The notes beneath the pieces are model-generated. The model was not told where the DNA came from. It was given only the letters and a program-made list of their open reading frames with translations, and ran no database searches. A stretch of DNA of 64,000 nucleotides, taken from positions 21,104,618-21,168,617 of the forward strand of contig CM053334.1 of NCBI GenBank assembly GCA_028583605.1. The letters run 5' to 3'. Of the stretch, positions 44,331 to 56,379 are shown piece after piece (the stretch's first letter is position 1; the number at the start of each line of letters is the position of its first letter). Origin of the DNA: Dastarcus helophoroides (taxonomy: Eukaryota; Arthropoda; Insecta; Coleoptera; Bothrideridae). Position numbers and translations under genes: made by a program.

Positions 44331-44538
44331 TCAATTAAACGAGTTTTCTCCAGACCGAAAGCATTCTAATCTATCTTATAAACTCCCACATGGGGGCATA
44401 AATGGTGAAATTGGGTTAAAAGAGAAAGCTGTGCTATTAACCCTATTAGAATAAATATATTTTATAACAACAAGAATGATTCTAATTTACTTTTATTCCA
44501 TATAAATAGAAGGGTACATACAAAAAAACAATACATAC

Positions 44539-44871
44539 TTATTTCTGATTAAATTGGACTAGAGGTTTACTTATGTGTACATATCTGCCCCCGCTCATTA
44601 AGTCTGGAGTCCTGACAACATTTATATTAGTATTCGAAGCTGTTGATAAGTCTATGTTTAACTTGAGAACGCTTTTACTATTTTTCCGAATGCTCAATGC
44701 TAAATCGGGTGGACAACTGTTTGCTTCATGTTTTCTGTGCTCGTCCTGTTTGGCGTAGTTAGGACCGTTACTGCAATCATAATACTGTAATGTAAATTTC
44801 ATTTTCCAGTTTAAAGGATAAAGTAGGATAAACGCTTTTAAAACAATGAAAACTACAAGTTTAAATTCCAA
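44539..44871 (-). CDS. Hypothetical small protein or last exon, possible signal peptide
   Basis: A 110-codon minus-strand frame starting MEFKLVVFIVLKAFILLYPLNW, which would be a signal peptide or membrane anchor. It continues with a hydrophilic domain containing two Cys (YYDCSNGPNY, EANSCPPDLALSIR). A TTTATT on the plus strand near 44487 is a minus-strand AATAAA just after the stop, which supports a real 3' end. Two in-frame splice-acceptor-like sites (attacag, attgcag) within the first 40 codons mean the true coding part could begin there. No family recognised. Confidence 0.4.
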   Translation of the reverse strand: MEFKLVVFIVLKAFILLYPLNWKMKFTLQYYDCSNGPNYAKQDEHRKHEANSCPPDLALSIRKNSKSVLKLNIDLSTASNTNINVVRTPDLMSGGRYVHISKPLVQFNQK

Positions 44872-45111
44872 ATTTTAGTGAACATCGAAATTTTGAAAAA
44901 AAAATTCGAAATTTCAAAAAATAACTTAATTTATCTCAACATTTTAAATTTAACGGTCAACTTTGGTAAATAAAAATCGAAATATTCGACGTGAACAGGA
45001 CAGTAACAGTGGAACTTTCAAAGAAGTCGAAACTAGGAACAAGCTTGAAAATTGGGAAATCCACCGCAAGTCAGGATATCTGGTCCACGGTAGTTAAAAC
45101 ATTTTTGTTTA

Positions 45112-45152
45112 AAGATTGAAATACAAAACTTGTCCTCTGAAACCAAGAAAGA
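45112..45152. mobile_element. R1 foldback repeat, short fragment
   Basis: The block attgaaatacaaaacttgtc followed by ctctgaaaccaagaaagac matches one arm of R1; the rest is absent. Confidence 0.6.
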
Positions 45153-45297
45153 CGTTTTTGTATTTTTGTTTAGAAAAAAGAAAACCAAGCTCTAACATTG
45201 TCAAATTTTGGATATTTGCAATGGAGTGGGACAACGGCGAAATGAGTGGAAAAAAGCAAATGGAAAGGAATTAAGGGTAAAAAAGAAGATGGAGCAC

Positions 45298-48200
45298 CTA
45301 CAGGCAATCAGTTTCATCATCTTCTATTTCTATTACTTCAAGTTTCTCATTTCCACTAGTTTCGGAATCCGGTTCTACAGCATGTGGCGGTTCATTCAAT
45401 TTTGGTTTCTGAATATCATCTCTAGATTCTGTATTTACAAGTTTATTCTTAGATTCATCCACTGGATTCAGATCTGCCTCATCATCATCAATTACTATTG
45501 TGTCCAAGACCCTACATTGTTGATTGTTATGCTTGTCGCAAGTTCTCGATTTTGCAGTTAAAATTGATGAATTTTTTTGAACACTTTCAGTCTTACATTT
45601 AGAATTCTCAAAATTTTAGAATATTTGGGACTTGAATTATTTTCAGATGGTTTTATGTCATTAGTATTGATTTCCAGATTTTCTAGAGCTAGTGGTTGCC
45701 TTTGTTCTGTATTATTAAGTACCTCCCGAATATTTAAAGATTCCTCTGCAACGTATAATGTATCTGAATTATCCAAACTCTCATTAGAATCAACGTCACC
45801 TTCGAATTCAATATTAGTTGTAGATTTTGTGTTTACTTCTAAATTTATGGACCTTTCTTTATTCGTTGTTTTATCCAATTCAACATCTTTCAAGCTTTGA
45901 TAAACTTTTAAATTAGGAGTATTTTCTTTTGCCAGAGAATTGTCATCTTGAAGAGGCTCCTCAACAATATCGATCTCGTCTTTCACTAAGTTCAAGGCGT
46001 CAGAATTGCTTTGTGATGCAGATCCAACACAAATTCGCTACAACAGAAACAACAATTTACAGAACCTGGAGAATCTACTGATTATTCAGAAACAGACAGA
46101 AACATGTCTTTGAAATATGAAGTAAATATGGATAATTCTCCCACATTTTCTCAATATTTCAGTATTTTTCCTAAAATTCTGTGCTTAAACTAGAATTTTT
46201 TAATTTTTCTTTTTTTTTAAAGTCTAATTTAAAATCCGAAACATAGATTTTATTGACCAAATTTCGACTTTAGATAAAAATTAGTAAACTTTCTGTTACA
46301 CATTTTTTTCATTAATACAACCTTTTCTCAAAATTTGAACTTTTCGAAAAATTTCGATTTTTTTCGTTTACAATGAACACTTTTAAAAACTGCAACTTTT
46401 TGAAAAACTTGAATTTTTAAAACTTTGAAATCAGAACGAAGCTGAAAGTCGGTTTTATTTCGAAATTCAGTAGATTTCTATTAAGTAAAATTCGAACTGT
46501 AAAGGAAACTTAAAACCCTCGAAGGCAGAAACGTGAATGAGCACAAACTTTCACTGTTATCTATCAAAAAAAATTTAATGAATCTTCCGAGGCAATTTTC
46601 TTCCAGCAGCCTGCGAAAGAACAACTCACCTGGCGTTTCAGCTGTTCGTCACTTGAGGACGTCTTCCTTTTTGATTGTTCATTTTTCTGAGTTTTCTTCT
46701 CCGAAAATTTGATTTCCCTGATAATGCGCTTGGCGTGTAATTTGGGCACCTTGTGCGCCATTAACAAATGTGCGTAAAGCCCTGTGGTAAGCGCAAATTT
46801 TCGTTCGCATATCGTACAATTATAAATTAGTTCTGGTTTTTTTGATGGTGGTTTTTTGTATTCTTTTTCTTTCGTAGATTTCATAATGTGGTATGTCATG
46901 TGGTCTGTGAAAATCCACTCGAATTTGGTTCTGAATAAACATGTTCGACATTCGTACTGTAGCTGCTTCGAATTGTCTGTTATCACATATTTTAACTCGA
47001 CGTTATTTTCCTGAAATATAAAGTGAGGACGAGGAACGATAAAATAATTAGTACTTACAAGCGCTTTCGTTATTTCGTCAGTTTTATCTTTGTTTTTCTC
47101 TACAGGTTTCTTACACTTTTTTAGGGATTTTTCCGATTTCAGTTTCTTTTGAGTTCCTTTTTTCTTTCCAGCTTCGTTTAATAGATTGCTGTTATGGCTG
47201 CAAAAAAATTAGTCAAAATTTAGAAACATCGAACAATTTTTTGTTGTCCTTTTTTTGATTTAATTTTTTTTTAATTCCGAGAGCGCCTGTTTTTTTTTTG
47301 GAGATATTAAATTCGAAATTTCAAGATTGAAATAAAGATATTTTTTCTAATTTTTTTTTTTAAGTTTAATCCACTCTCAAAGGGTAACCCCATTATGTTT
47401 TCAAAGCACTGCGAGTAGGATGCGGAAACAAGGATAGATGGTGATGAACCGCCTTCTTAAGCAAGGATAGGTTGTAATTTTTGGGGAAAAAATAATAATA
47501 TAAAGTATTCTTTCACATTTTGGCTTTTTTGTTCCAAATCGAAGTCTTGAAATGTTTCGTTTCTGTTTAAATTTGGACGAAACATTAAAAAAAATATCGA
47601 AATTTTGAGTTTAAAACTCGAACTATCCAAAAAAAAACTCTAATAATTTCAGGTTTCGGCAGATGGGAACTAACGAGAGACAGGAACAAACTGAATTGAC
47701 TGGAATTTGAGGGTTTTTTTTTAAAATTATAAGTTTTTTACAGAAATTTAAAAAAAATTCTCGACGTGTCGTGTACAATGCGAATTTTTTTTTTCGAAAA
47801 AATAATAATAATAAAGTAGCTTAATTTTGAAAAAAGTCTAATTTTTTATGAAAATGTTACATTTACAAAAGGAGAGAAATTTTGAAAAAAGTTAAATTCT
47901 CGAACAAAACTTCAAAGTATTTTGAAATTTTGAAAGAGTGGACATTTTAAAAAAAAGTCGAATCATTCAAAAAGTCAAAATTTAGCGCGAAAGACGAATT
48001 TTGAAAAAAGTAGAAATCTTCAAAAAAAAACGAATCATCTGAAAAGGATGTAAAATTTAAGAAAAAGTTGAAATTTTGAAAAAAGTCAAATTTTACAAAA
48101 AAAAGCAAATTTACAAAAGAGCAAAAAAAAAAGCAAATATACTAAAGATGCTAAAAGATGATATTTTGAGAAAAAGTTGAAATTTTGGATGAGTTTCGAG

Positions 48201-50989
48201 ATTTTTGAAAAAAGTTTAATCTCGAAAAAAAAGTTAAAATTTAAAATATTCGAAAATATTGTAGAATCATTCAAAAAGTCAAAATTGCTGCGAAAGCCAA
48301 ATTTTGAAAAAATAACGAAAAAGATCAATTTTACAAAAAATAATGTCCAATTTATAAAAGGGGGCGAAATTTGGAGAAAAAGTCGAAATTTTCGATACGA
48401 ATTTCGAGATTTTAGAAAAAAATTAAATCCTCAAAAAACGCTAAAAAGATTCCAACTTTTAAAGGAGTCGAAATTACTTTAAAAAAAGTAGAATTACTGA
48501 AAAGTTGAAATTTTGAATGAGTTTCGAGATTTTTGAAAAAAGTTTAATCTCGAAAAAAAAGTTAAAATTTAAAAACTTCGAAAATATTGTAGTAATCATT
48601 CAAAAAGTCAAAATTGTGTGAAAGACAAATTTTGAAAAGATAACGAAAAAGTTGAATTTTACAAAAAAAAAATGTCCAATTTATAAAAGGGGGCGAAATT
48701 TTGAAGAAAAAGTCGAAATTGTGGATACGAATTTCGAGATTTTTGAAAATAATTAAATCCTCAAAAAAAAAACTCAAAAAGATTCCAACTTTTAAAGGAG
48801 TCGAAATTACTGTAAAAAAAGTAAAATTACTCAAAAGTTGAAATTTTAAAGTATTGAAAAAAATCGAATTTTCCAACAAAAAAGTCAAATTTACAAAAAG
48901 GACAAAATTTTGAAATTTGATTCGAGTTCCAAATTTTTAAAAATTCTTCTGAAATTGTCGATCTTTTAGATCAACGTACAAATAGTCAATTTTAATCCCT
49001 AGTGTCGACGCAGCAAAGTAAATTCTAAAACTTTTGGTACATGTCCCAATGAAAATGAAATTATTTACCTTTCTGCTGGTACACTGACAAATTCAAACTC
49101 TGGGGGTGCAGGCTCTCTTCGGTTTTTGTCAACATCTGCCTTCGTAACAGTACATGCAGATTCCTTATTTAAAGACCCCACTTTTTCAGAAGTCGCCGAT
49201 GCAGATTTCTGATTCAAAGACTCCACTTTATCATCAGTCGCTGATGCAGATTTCTGATTTAAAAATTCCACTTTATCAGAGGTCATTGATGCAGATTTCT
49301 GATTTAATAATTCCACTTTATCAGAGGTTGTTGATGCAGATTTCTGATTTAAAAATTGCACTTTATCAGAGGTCGCTGATGCAGATTCCTGATTTAATGA
49401 TGCTACTTTTACAGAAAGTCCCTGATGCAGATTCCTGATTTAAGAAGTTAACTTTATCAGAAGTCGTTGATGAAAGCTGTCCTGCACTATTGACATTTAA
49501 AATTGTATTAATCCCTTCTGCACCATTCACGATAATAAGTGAACTTTGTCCCATTTTGGTAGGAGGTAGAACTACTGCGTTAGTAGCCTTAAAATAAAAT
49601 AAATCGCATTATTGATATAACAGATTCTAATTAATTTTATAGAGATTATAGACATTTTAAGAGCTCTTTTTAAGTGTATTTAATTTACCAAATACAGCCA
49701 GCATCTTATTAAAATCTATTCTTGAAAGTTTAAAGTCAAAAAGTGCATAATCAATGAAAATAAACGTTCTTTTTTTTTTATTTTCATAACTGAGAATATT
49801 AAATTTAATTTCTTATCGATAAATCTGATGACATGGGTTGATTAAATTAATAATTTTCAGCACTAAATGGTTAAAAATTGCCTCATTCAAATTTTATAAA
49901 TAAAAATTACAGCTTTAATGCAACATAAGATACATCGATTTACTTACTATCAGAATTGGTGCAGGGTTGTTTTCAGTCTCGTTTTCTCTCCTCTCATCTT
50001 TCTCTTTGCTATCTAGTTTCATTGAAGTATGGTTAAGTTTGTGTTTATCGAGATCAGTTTTATTCAAAAAAGAGGATTTGCATACATCACAAATAAAATG
50101 ACCGTTCGCATCCTTCTTTTCAATTATATTATTTGCTCCTGTGGAATTACTTCCACAACTCTTCTCCCTTTTCTTCCTATTTTTTTTATCGCTGCTATGT
50201 AGAACCGCCTTAACCAATTTATTTGCTCTGGAGCTGATGTTCAAATGTACGGTTCTTATATGTCTCGATAAACTTTTCCTTGATAGTGTCTTATCGCAAA
50301 ATTGGCATTTATAATCAGTCTTTGTTACATCAGGACCTGTTTTATTGCTCTTTTGTGATTTGCACTTCCTACTGTGATCTTGCAAGTCGGATTCAGTCTG
50401 AAAAGTTGTGTTGCAGAGATGACAAATAAATTTGCCTTCGGTGTTATGTTTGATGCAGTGTTTCGTGAATATCCATTCATATTTAGTTTTAAAATGGCAA
50501 TCTTTGCATTCATAGTTGTCATTTCCTGATTTACACTTGAAATACCTAGAGATATAAATATGAATTTCATGAAAGTTCCTGATATGTACTTACTGATTCT
50601 TTGAGTCTAAATTTAGTATCGTATGATTTTTCAGTTGTTGGTCAGTTGAACACTTTTTTATTACAAAATCATCTTCGGTGGCCAATTCAATTTTGTTACT
50701 TTCATTAATATCTTCTAACCCAAATTCATCATACTCGAAGTAGGGGATCGAGGAATCATCTTCAGAGGTGGAGATAACTAAAATATACAAACAAGGTTAA
50801 AAAAATCTATTTCACATTGATAGAATTTTCTGGCTGTTTCCAAAGTTTAAATAAATAACCACAACACCAGTGATATTTCTAATCAGTAGCGAAATTTAGA
50901 GTAGTAATTCATGGGCTTACGTTTACCACTTTTATTTCAAACAATGTGAAAAACGATCAATTTAAATAGTTTTACTGACCTTGCGACAT
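45298..50989 (-). CDS. C2H2 zinc-finger protein, seven exons
   Basis: Minus-strand exons: 50989-50980 (ATG, MSQ), 50777-50594, 50545-49948, 49587-49069, 47197-47059, 47010-46630 and 46037-45298. All introns are GT-AG (donors GTCAGT, GTAAGT, GTAAGT, GTAAAT, GTAAGT, GTGAGT), and phases join consistently apart from one break in exon 4. Exon 2 is acidic. Exon 3 has four fingers (YECKDCHFKTKYEWIFTKH, FICHLCNTTF, YKCQFCDKTLSRKSLSRH, FICDVCKSSFLNKTDLDKH). Exon 4 has a 15-residue repeat. Exon 6 has two more fingers (YECRTCLFRTKFEWIF, YNCTICERKFALTTGLYAH). Exon 7 is acidic, ending EIEDDETDCL. The CxxC..EWIF..H finger occurs twice, suggesting internal duplication. Frame breaks occur near 49405 and 45610-45617. 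A nuclear DNA-binding role is inferred. Confidence 0.72.
46038..46629 (-). other. Intron 6 of the seven-exon zinc-finger gene
   Basis: GTGAGT donor and TTGTAG acceptor; AT-rich, with degenerate aatttcg motifs and no other feature. Confidence 0.6.
47198..49068 (-). other. Intron 4 of the seven-exon zinc-finger gene, with LINE fragment and repeats
   Basis: 1.87-kb A-rich intron. It holds a LINE 3' fragment (47360-47490) and a duplicated block: ttttggatgagtttcgagatttttg near 48182 recurs near 48513, with following sequence (ttcaaaaagtcaaaattg.., gggggcgaaattttg..) repeated at about 320-330 bp spacing up to 48900. Confidence 0.6.
47360..47490 (-). mobile_element. LINE 3'-end fragment (same family as 37930-38600)
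   Basis: Minus-strand reading matches the LINE terminal 130 bp (acaacctatccttgcttaag, gtttccgcatcctactcgc, cataatggggttaccc), ending ttaaactt and an A-rich tail. Confidence 0.8.
49130..49475 (-). repeat. Coding minisatellite, 45-bp unit (15-aa SDKVEFLNQKSASTT)
   Basis: Six or seven copies of a 45-bp unit within exon 4 of the zinc-finger gene encode S-D-K-V-x-x-L-N-Q-K-S-A-S-x-T. One frame break lies between the two upstream units near 49405. Confidence 0.85.
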
Positions 50990-51412
50990 ATTCAATTAAA
51001 ATCTACAAATTCTGCGATAATCTTATGGTCAAAAACGATAATAAATCCGAAACTAATTTCCTACATAGATCAATATCAGCAAAATTATTGTTTTCTGAAT
51101 TTTAGGTTCTAAATCATAGTCATAGATCTGTTTCCTTTATTTACTACCAATAACCACTAGAACACCTCCTATAACTAAAAATAATAAATATTCTGTGATA
51201 ATATTGCCCCATTTTGTGTTCTCTATGGCAGTGGCGCACAGTAGGCGACTGACAAATAGCTAATTAATTGTTAAATACTACGACAAGGTTTGTGTGTAAC
51301 TTTTCTAGTACAAGATAGGCGCGGGAATGTTAAATTCGTTCGGCGGCTTCCAGTATTGTTTTTTTATTAGGTTTATTGTTCAAAAGACTTTATTATCTTC
51401 GTTAATGTAACA
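50990..51412. other. Upstream region of the seven-exon zinc-finger gene
   Basis: No gene. Presumed promoter and 5'-UTR of the minus-strand gene; no TATA-like element could be assigned with confidence. Confidence 0.4.
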
Positions 51413-51978
51413 TAGGGATGTCGATTCCTTTTTAAAATAATCGATTTTTAGATCGATTCGAATCGTGAGCAAAAGAATCGATTCCCGATAAAATTAGGTA
51501 CTGAAAGATCGATTTCCGATTAATCGCCTTGTTGGTGAAATTTTTAAACATTTCTAATAAGAGAAAAATTGAATGAATTGGCATCATAACTCCTATATCA
51601 AAAATATCAACTTAAAGTGATACAAAGGTTAAAATGTTGTGACAAAGCATTCAAAACGGGAAATTACGTAATAATGTATAGGCAACGCAAAACTTAAAGG
51701 AAATGGCGCCACCATTATGTCCAAATTGTGAGTGACAGTTAGGCCCATTTATTATATTCTATGCTTTGTATGTTTTTTGTACATAGTGCAAGTTGACTAA
51801 TTGAGGTTAGTGTTTACGATTGTGATTTTGTGTTTTTTTTATGGATTTTCGGTGTAATTTTAAAATAAAAGGAGAAAATAAATACGTTCATTTAATAATC
51901 GAAAAAATAAAATGTCAATGACCAAACACACTGACAACTGATAGAATAAAGTTCTAGCGGATACAAAGTGCTATGATG

Positions 51979-52006
51979 CAAGAAGACTATAATTATAGCC
52001 TTCTTG
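51979..52006. mobile_element. Ultra-short palindromic insertion (28 bp) with 8-bp target duplication, copy 2
   Basis: Arms CAAGAAGACTAT and ATAGCCTTCTTG surround four central bases (AATT). CTATGATG is repeated exactly at 51971-51978 and 52007-52014. The arms match the 25-bp insertion at 27826-27850 apart from the single R/Y position. Confidence 0.75.
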
Positions 52007-52023
52007 CTATGATGGCACTACAG

Positions 52024-55000
52024 CAGTGTTGCCATACGTACGGTAATTACAGTATATGTACGGTAATTCTGACAAACGTACGGTGCACGGTCCAAATACC
52101 AATACCGTACCAAAAAATAGGGTAATTTAGGTTTAACTATTTAATAACAATAAGTTTAGTAAGTAATTCACCAATATTATTCTACGCACAGCTCCACAAT
52201 TTATAGTGAAGTAAAAAATGTGCGCCGGGCCATCTCGTGATAAGTAGAAACATTGTAGTTTAATTTTGAAAGTTTTTTCTTGGACTTTAAACAGTAATAT
52301 TTACATTTTAATTATTTATTCCTAATTAAAAAGATCCGATACATATTAATTTTCTGCTTTGGTTTTTATTTATGTATTTTTGGTTTTTTTACGAAGATGT
52401 AGAAAGGGCATTCATTTATAGAAATATATTTAGAAATATGAAGTTTAAACTGGAAATTACGAGACTAAAGTGGAAATTTCTACTTTTTTCTTCAAATTTC
52501 GACTTTTTCTAAGAAAATTTCATAGATTATGTCGAAATTTCGGCTTTAATCTCGAAATTTTAACTTTTTTTTATGAAATTTCGAGATAAGTCGAATTTTT
52601 TCTGGAAATTTCGAGAATAAGTCGAAATTTCTGTAACCTATGGTTAAATTAGGCAGATGACAGTTGCGTCCCACCACTCCTCTTTCCCAACAAAGAAATA
52701 AGTGGAAAATTGAGGAAAAAAGTCGATTTTTGAGTTTAAAGTCGAAATTTCGGCATTTTGTTCGAAATTTCGAATAAAAAGTTGAAATTTGAGAAAAAAA
52801 AAGTCGAAATTTTGAGTTTAAAGTCGAAATTTCGAGAAAAACATCGAAAGTTCGATATTAAGGTCAAAATTTCGAGAAAAAAGTCGGAACTTTGAGTTTA
52901 AAGTCGAAATTTCGACAAAAATGTCGAAATTTCGATACTAAGGTCAAAATTTCGAGAGAAAAGTCAAAATTTCCATAAAAAAGGCGAAATTTAAGAAAAA
53001 AAGTCGAAATTTCGAGAAAAAAGTCGAAATTTCAAGAAAAAAGTCGATATTTGCAAAAAAAGACAAAATTTCAAGATAAAAGTCAAAATTTTGAGAGAAA
53101 AAGTCGAAATTTGAGAAAAAAATCGAAATGTCGAGAAAAAAGTCGAAATTTCGAGCTTAAAATCGAAATTTGAGAAAAAAAGTTGAAATTTCCTAAAATA
53201 ACATTTTTTTATACGATGTCCTTTCTCGCCTTTGTAATATTTCGAAAAAGTTGAAATTTCCAGAAAAAAGTCAAAATTTCCAAAAAAAAGTCGAAATTTT
53301 GACAAAAAATCCAAGTTTGAGAATAACGTCGAAATTTCGCGAAAAAGTCGAAATTTCGAAATACTTCGAAAAAAAAGTCGAAATTTGCGAAAAACGATGA
53401 AATTTCGAGAAAAATAGACGAAATTTTGAGAAAAAGGGCAAAATTTCGAGAAAAAAATCAAAATTTGAGAAAAAAGTCAAAATTTTCGAGAAAAAAAATG
53501 TCAAAATTTTGAGAAATAAAGTCGAAATTTGAGACAAAAAATCGAAATTTCGAGAAAAAATTGAAATTTCGAGCTTAAAATCGAAAGTTAAGAAAAAAAG
53601 TTGAAATTTCTTAAAATACCATTTTTTTAAATCGATGTCCTTTCTATGCCTTTGTGATATTTCGAAAAAGTTGAATTTCCAGAAAAAAGTCAAAATTTCC
53701 AAAAAAAAAAGTCGAAATTTTGATTAAACAGTCGAAGTTTGAGAATAACGTGAAATTTCGAGAAAAAGTCGAAATTTCGAAATATTTCGAGAAAAAAGTC
53801 GAAATTTGCGACATAAGATGAAATTTCAGGAAAAAAGTCGAAATTTGCGAAAAAAGTCGAAATTTCGATAAAAACAAGGTCGAAATTTTGAGTATAAAGT
53901 CGAAATTTCGGGAGAAATGTCGAAATTTCGATATTAAGGTCAAAATTTCGAAGAAAAAGTCGAAATTTGATTAAAAAAAACGAAATTTGAGAAAAAAGTC
54001 AAAATTTCGAAAAAAAGTCGAAATTTTGAGAAATAAAGTTGAAATTTGAGAAAAAAACTCGAAATTTCGAGAAAAAAGTCGAAATATCGAGGTTAAAATC
54101 GAAATTTGAGAAAAAAAAGTTGAAATTTCCTAAAATAACATTTTTTTAATCGATGTCCTTTCTACGCCTTTGTAACATTTCGAAAAAGTTAAAATTTCCA
54201 GAAAAAAGTCAAAATTTCCAAAAAAAAAGGGACGAAATGTTGAGAAAAAGTGGAAGTTTGAGAATTACGTCGAAATTTCGAGAAAAACTCGAAATTTCGA
54301 CAAATTTCGAGAAAAAAGTCGAAATTTGCGAAAAGAGACGAAATTTTGAGAAAAAAAGTCGAAAATTTCAAAAAAAGTCGAAATCTCGATAAAAAAAAGG
54401 TCGACATTTTGAGTATAAAGTCGAAATTTCGAGAGAAATAGTCGAAATTTCGATATTAAGGTCAAAATTTCGAGAAAAAAGTCGACATTTGAGAAAAAGT
54501 CGACATTTAAGAAAAAAACGACATTTCGATAAAAATATAGAAATTTTAAGAAATAAAGTCGAAATTTGAAAAAAAAATCGAAATTTCGAGAAAAAAGTCT
54601 AAATTTCAAGCTTAAAATCGAAATTTGAGAAAAAAAGTTGAAATTTCTTAAAATAACATTTTTTTAAATCCATGTCCTTTCTACGCCTTTCTAACATTTC
54701 GAAACAGGTTGAAATTTCCAGAAAAAAGTCAAAATTTCCAAAAAAAAAAGTCTAAATTTTGAAAAAAAGTCTAAATACGAGAAAAAAGTCGAAGTTTGAG
54801 AAAAAAGTCGAAATTTCTAAAAATAACTTTTTTTTAATCGATGTTCCTTTCTACGCCTTTACAACATTTCGTTAAATTTCGTTTTAAAAATTGAAATTTT
54901 AACTATTTTCTAGAAATTTCGACTTTAAACTCCAAATTTCGACCTTTTTTTCGAAATTTTGACATTAAAGTCGAAATTTTGACTTTAATATCGGGATTTA

Positions 55001-55271
55001 AAGGAGAAGAAGTCAACATTTCGTCATATTTTTTTTTCAAATTGATGTCCTTTCTACGCTCTTGTAATTTTTACTTCAAAAAAAAGTAAATCAACTTTTT
55101 TCAAGTTTTGTGGTGTATTTATTAAAACGTGTATAACGTGTTCAATCACTAAATAAAAGTTTTTAAGACGGGTAACAGGTAATAAAATAACGTAGGATAA
55201 TTTTTGTGAATATATGACTAATTTTAACTGCGTATGTACGGAATTTTGCCTTCAAATATATGGCAACAGTG
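52024..55271. mobile_element. Nested hAT element with satellite interior
   Basis: The left end is CAGTGTTGCCATA (52024) and the right end read inward is CACTGTTGCCATA (55271). The 8-bp flanks are cactacag and caccacag (7 of 8). A tacggtaat/tacggaatt motif lies just inside both ends. The interior from 52440 is the same satellite as in copy 1. No coding capacity. Confidence 0.75.
52720..54990. repeat. gaaatttcgagaaaaa satellite with 430-520-bp higher-order repeat
   Basis: The 20-bp base unit alternates with a distinct spacer, cgatgtcctttctacgcc followed by tttgtaa.atttcgaaaaag, at about 53215, 53632, 54154, 54668 and 54839. Spacings of 417, 522, 514 and 171 bp define a long higher-order period. 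The many short ORFs on both strands here are by-products. Confidence 0.85.
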
Positions 55272-55781
55272 CACCACAGTTATCCTTCCTATTCAGTCAA
55301 CGACATAATGAATGAAAAGAAATGTTAATGCTGCCATCTGTTGGCCTATTAACGTAGCTATTGGTAATAGATGGAAGCGGACAAAAATAACCACATAAAT
55401 ACACTTATGTAAAAAATAAAAAAAATGTGTCATTAAATTTACAGAGACCCACATCTAAGGTAAAATCGATCCGATTCTTAGGATTTTTGAATCGTTCATT
55501 AGATCGATCTTATAATTGAGATCTATCTAAAAAATCGACCTTGAGACTTGAAAAAATCGATTAATCGATCTCAGATCGACATCCCTAGTGTAACATATAA
55601 ATATACCCGAATAATGAAATTAATTAATGTGTTTCGTTTAAAATAAAAAACCAATAATCAATACATAAATATACTTGAATATACGCTCCACCCCGGATTG
55701 TCAACATATGGTCATACTTTTTGTGCAGCAAGAGCTTCTATGTAAAAACTCTATGATATATTTGTTCATAAAACATTAGAA

Positions 55782-56379
55782 CAGTGTTGCCAGTGGTAGC
55801 AGGAATTCAGTTATTGGTAGCGACTTCTGAAGCATTTAGCGGAGTAGCGGCGGCGACGATAAAGTAGCGAAATTTTGAGGGCGCCCAAAATGTTTACATT
55901 TTATTTTTAAAAAACGAGTCAAGGGCTAAATAAACTAGTTGTTGAGAAACTTACATAACGATTTAATCAATGATGCCACCTGACAGAGAGCAATTAACAA
56001 CAATTTTACGTGTAGAAAGTCAATCACAATGCATTGCAGAAATCTTTAGAAAATTTAATTTTTAATTTTTCTATGGAAAAATATGTATTTCCCCGAAGAC
56101 ACTCTGGTACTTGACGACTTTGAAGCCATTTAAAATAACTCTCAGCTAGGGTGGTAGTTCTTTTTTAATCTTAAGTTAGCAATCTTTATTTTAAAGGTAA
56201 ACGAAAGGTTTTTTATATCTTTGGCTTTAATTACCCTCCGAAGGTAAAAAAAATGTATTTATCCTTCGAAGGTCAAGTTTTTTGTAGAATTCTCTAGCCT
56301 TACCGTGTTGGGTAGCGGCTTGTAGCGAAATTTTAGGGATTCGGTAGCGACATTTGGCATGAAACCACTGGCAACACTG
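55782..56379. mobile_element. hAT-type MITE, 598 bp
   Basis: Terminal repeats CAGTGTTGCCAGTGGT (left) and the exact complement ACCACTGGCAACACTG (right). Flanks cattagaa and acattgaa are similar but imperfect as an 8-bp duplication. Subterminal tagcgaaatttt and ggtagcgac blocks also occur on both sides. It shares the CAGTGTTGCCA end with the nested element at 52024-55271. Confidence 0.75.

Larger units (their letters stand above)
51413..55587. mobile_element. hAT-type composite element, copy 2 (4.18 kb)
   Basis: Perfect 13-bp terminal repeats TAGGGATGTCGAT/ATCGACATCCCTA, with 8-bp flanks atgtaaca (51405-51412) and gtgtaaca (55588-55595), 7 of 8 identical. Terminal 150 bp (left) and about 500 bp (right) match copy 1. 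A second hAT element is nested inside (52024-55271), and a 28-bp palindromic insertion sits at 51979-52006. No transposase. Confidence 0.88.
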
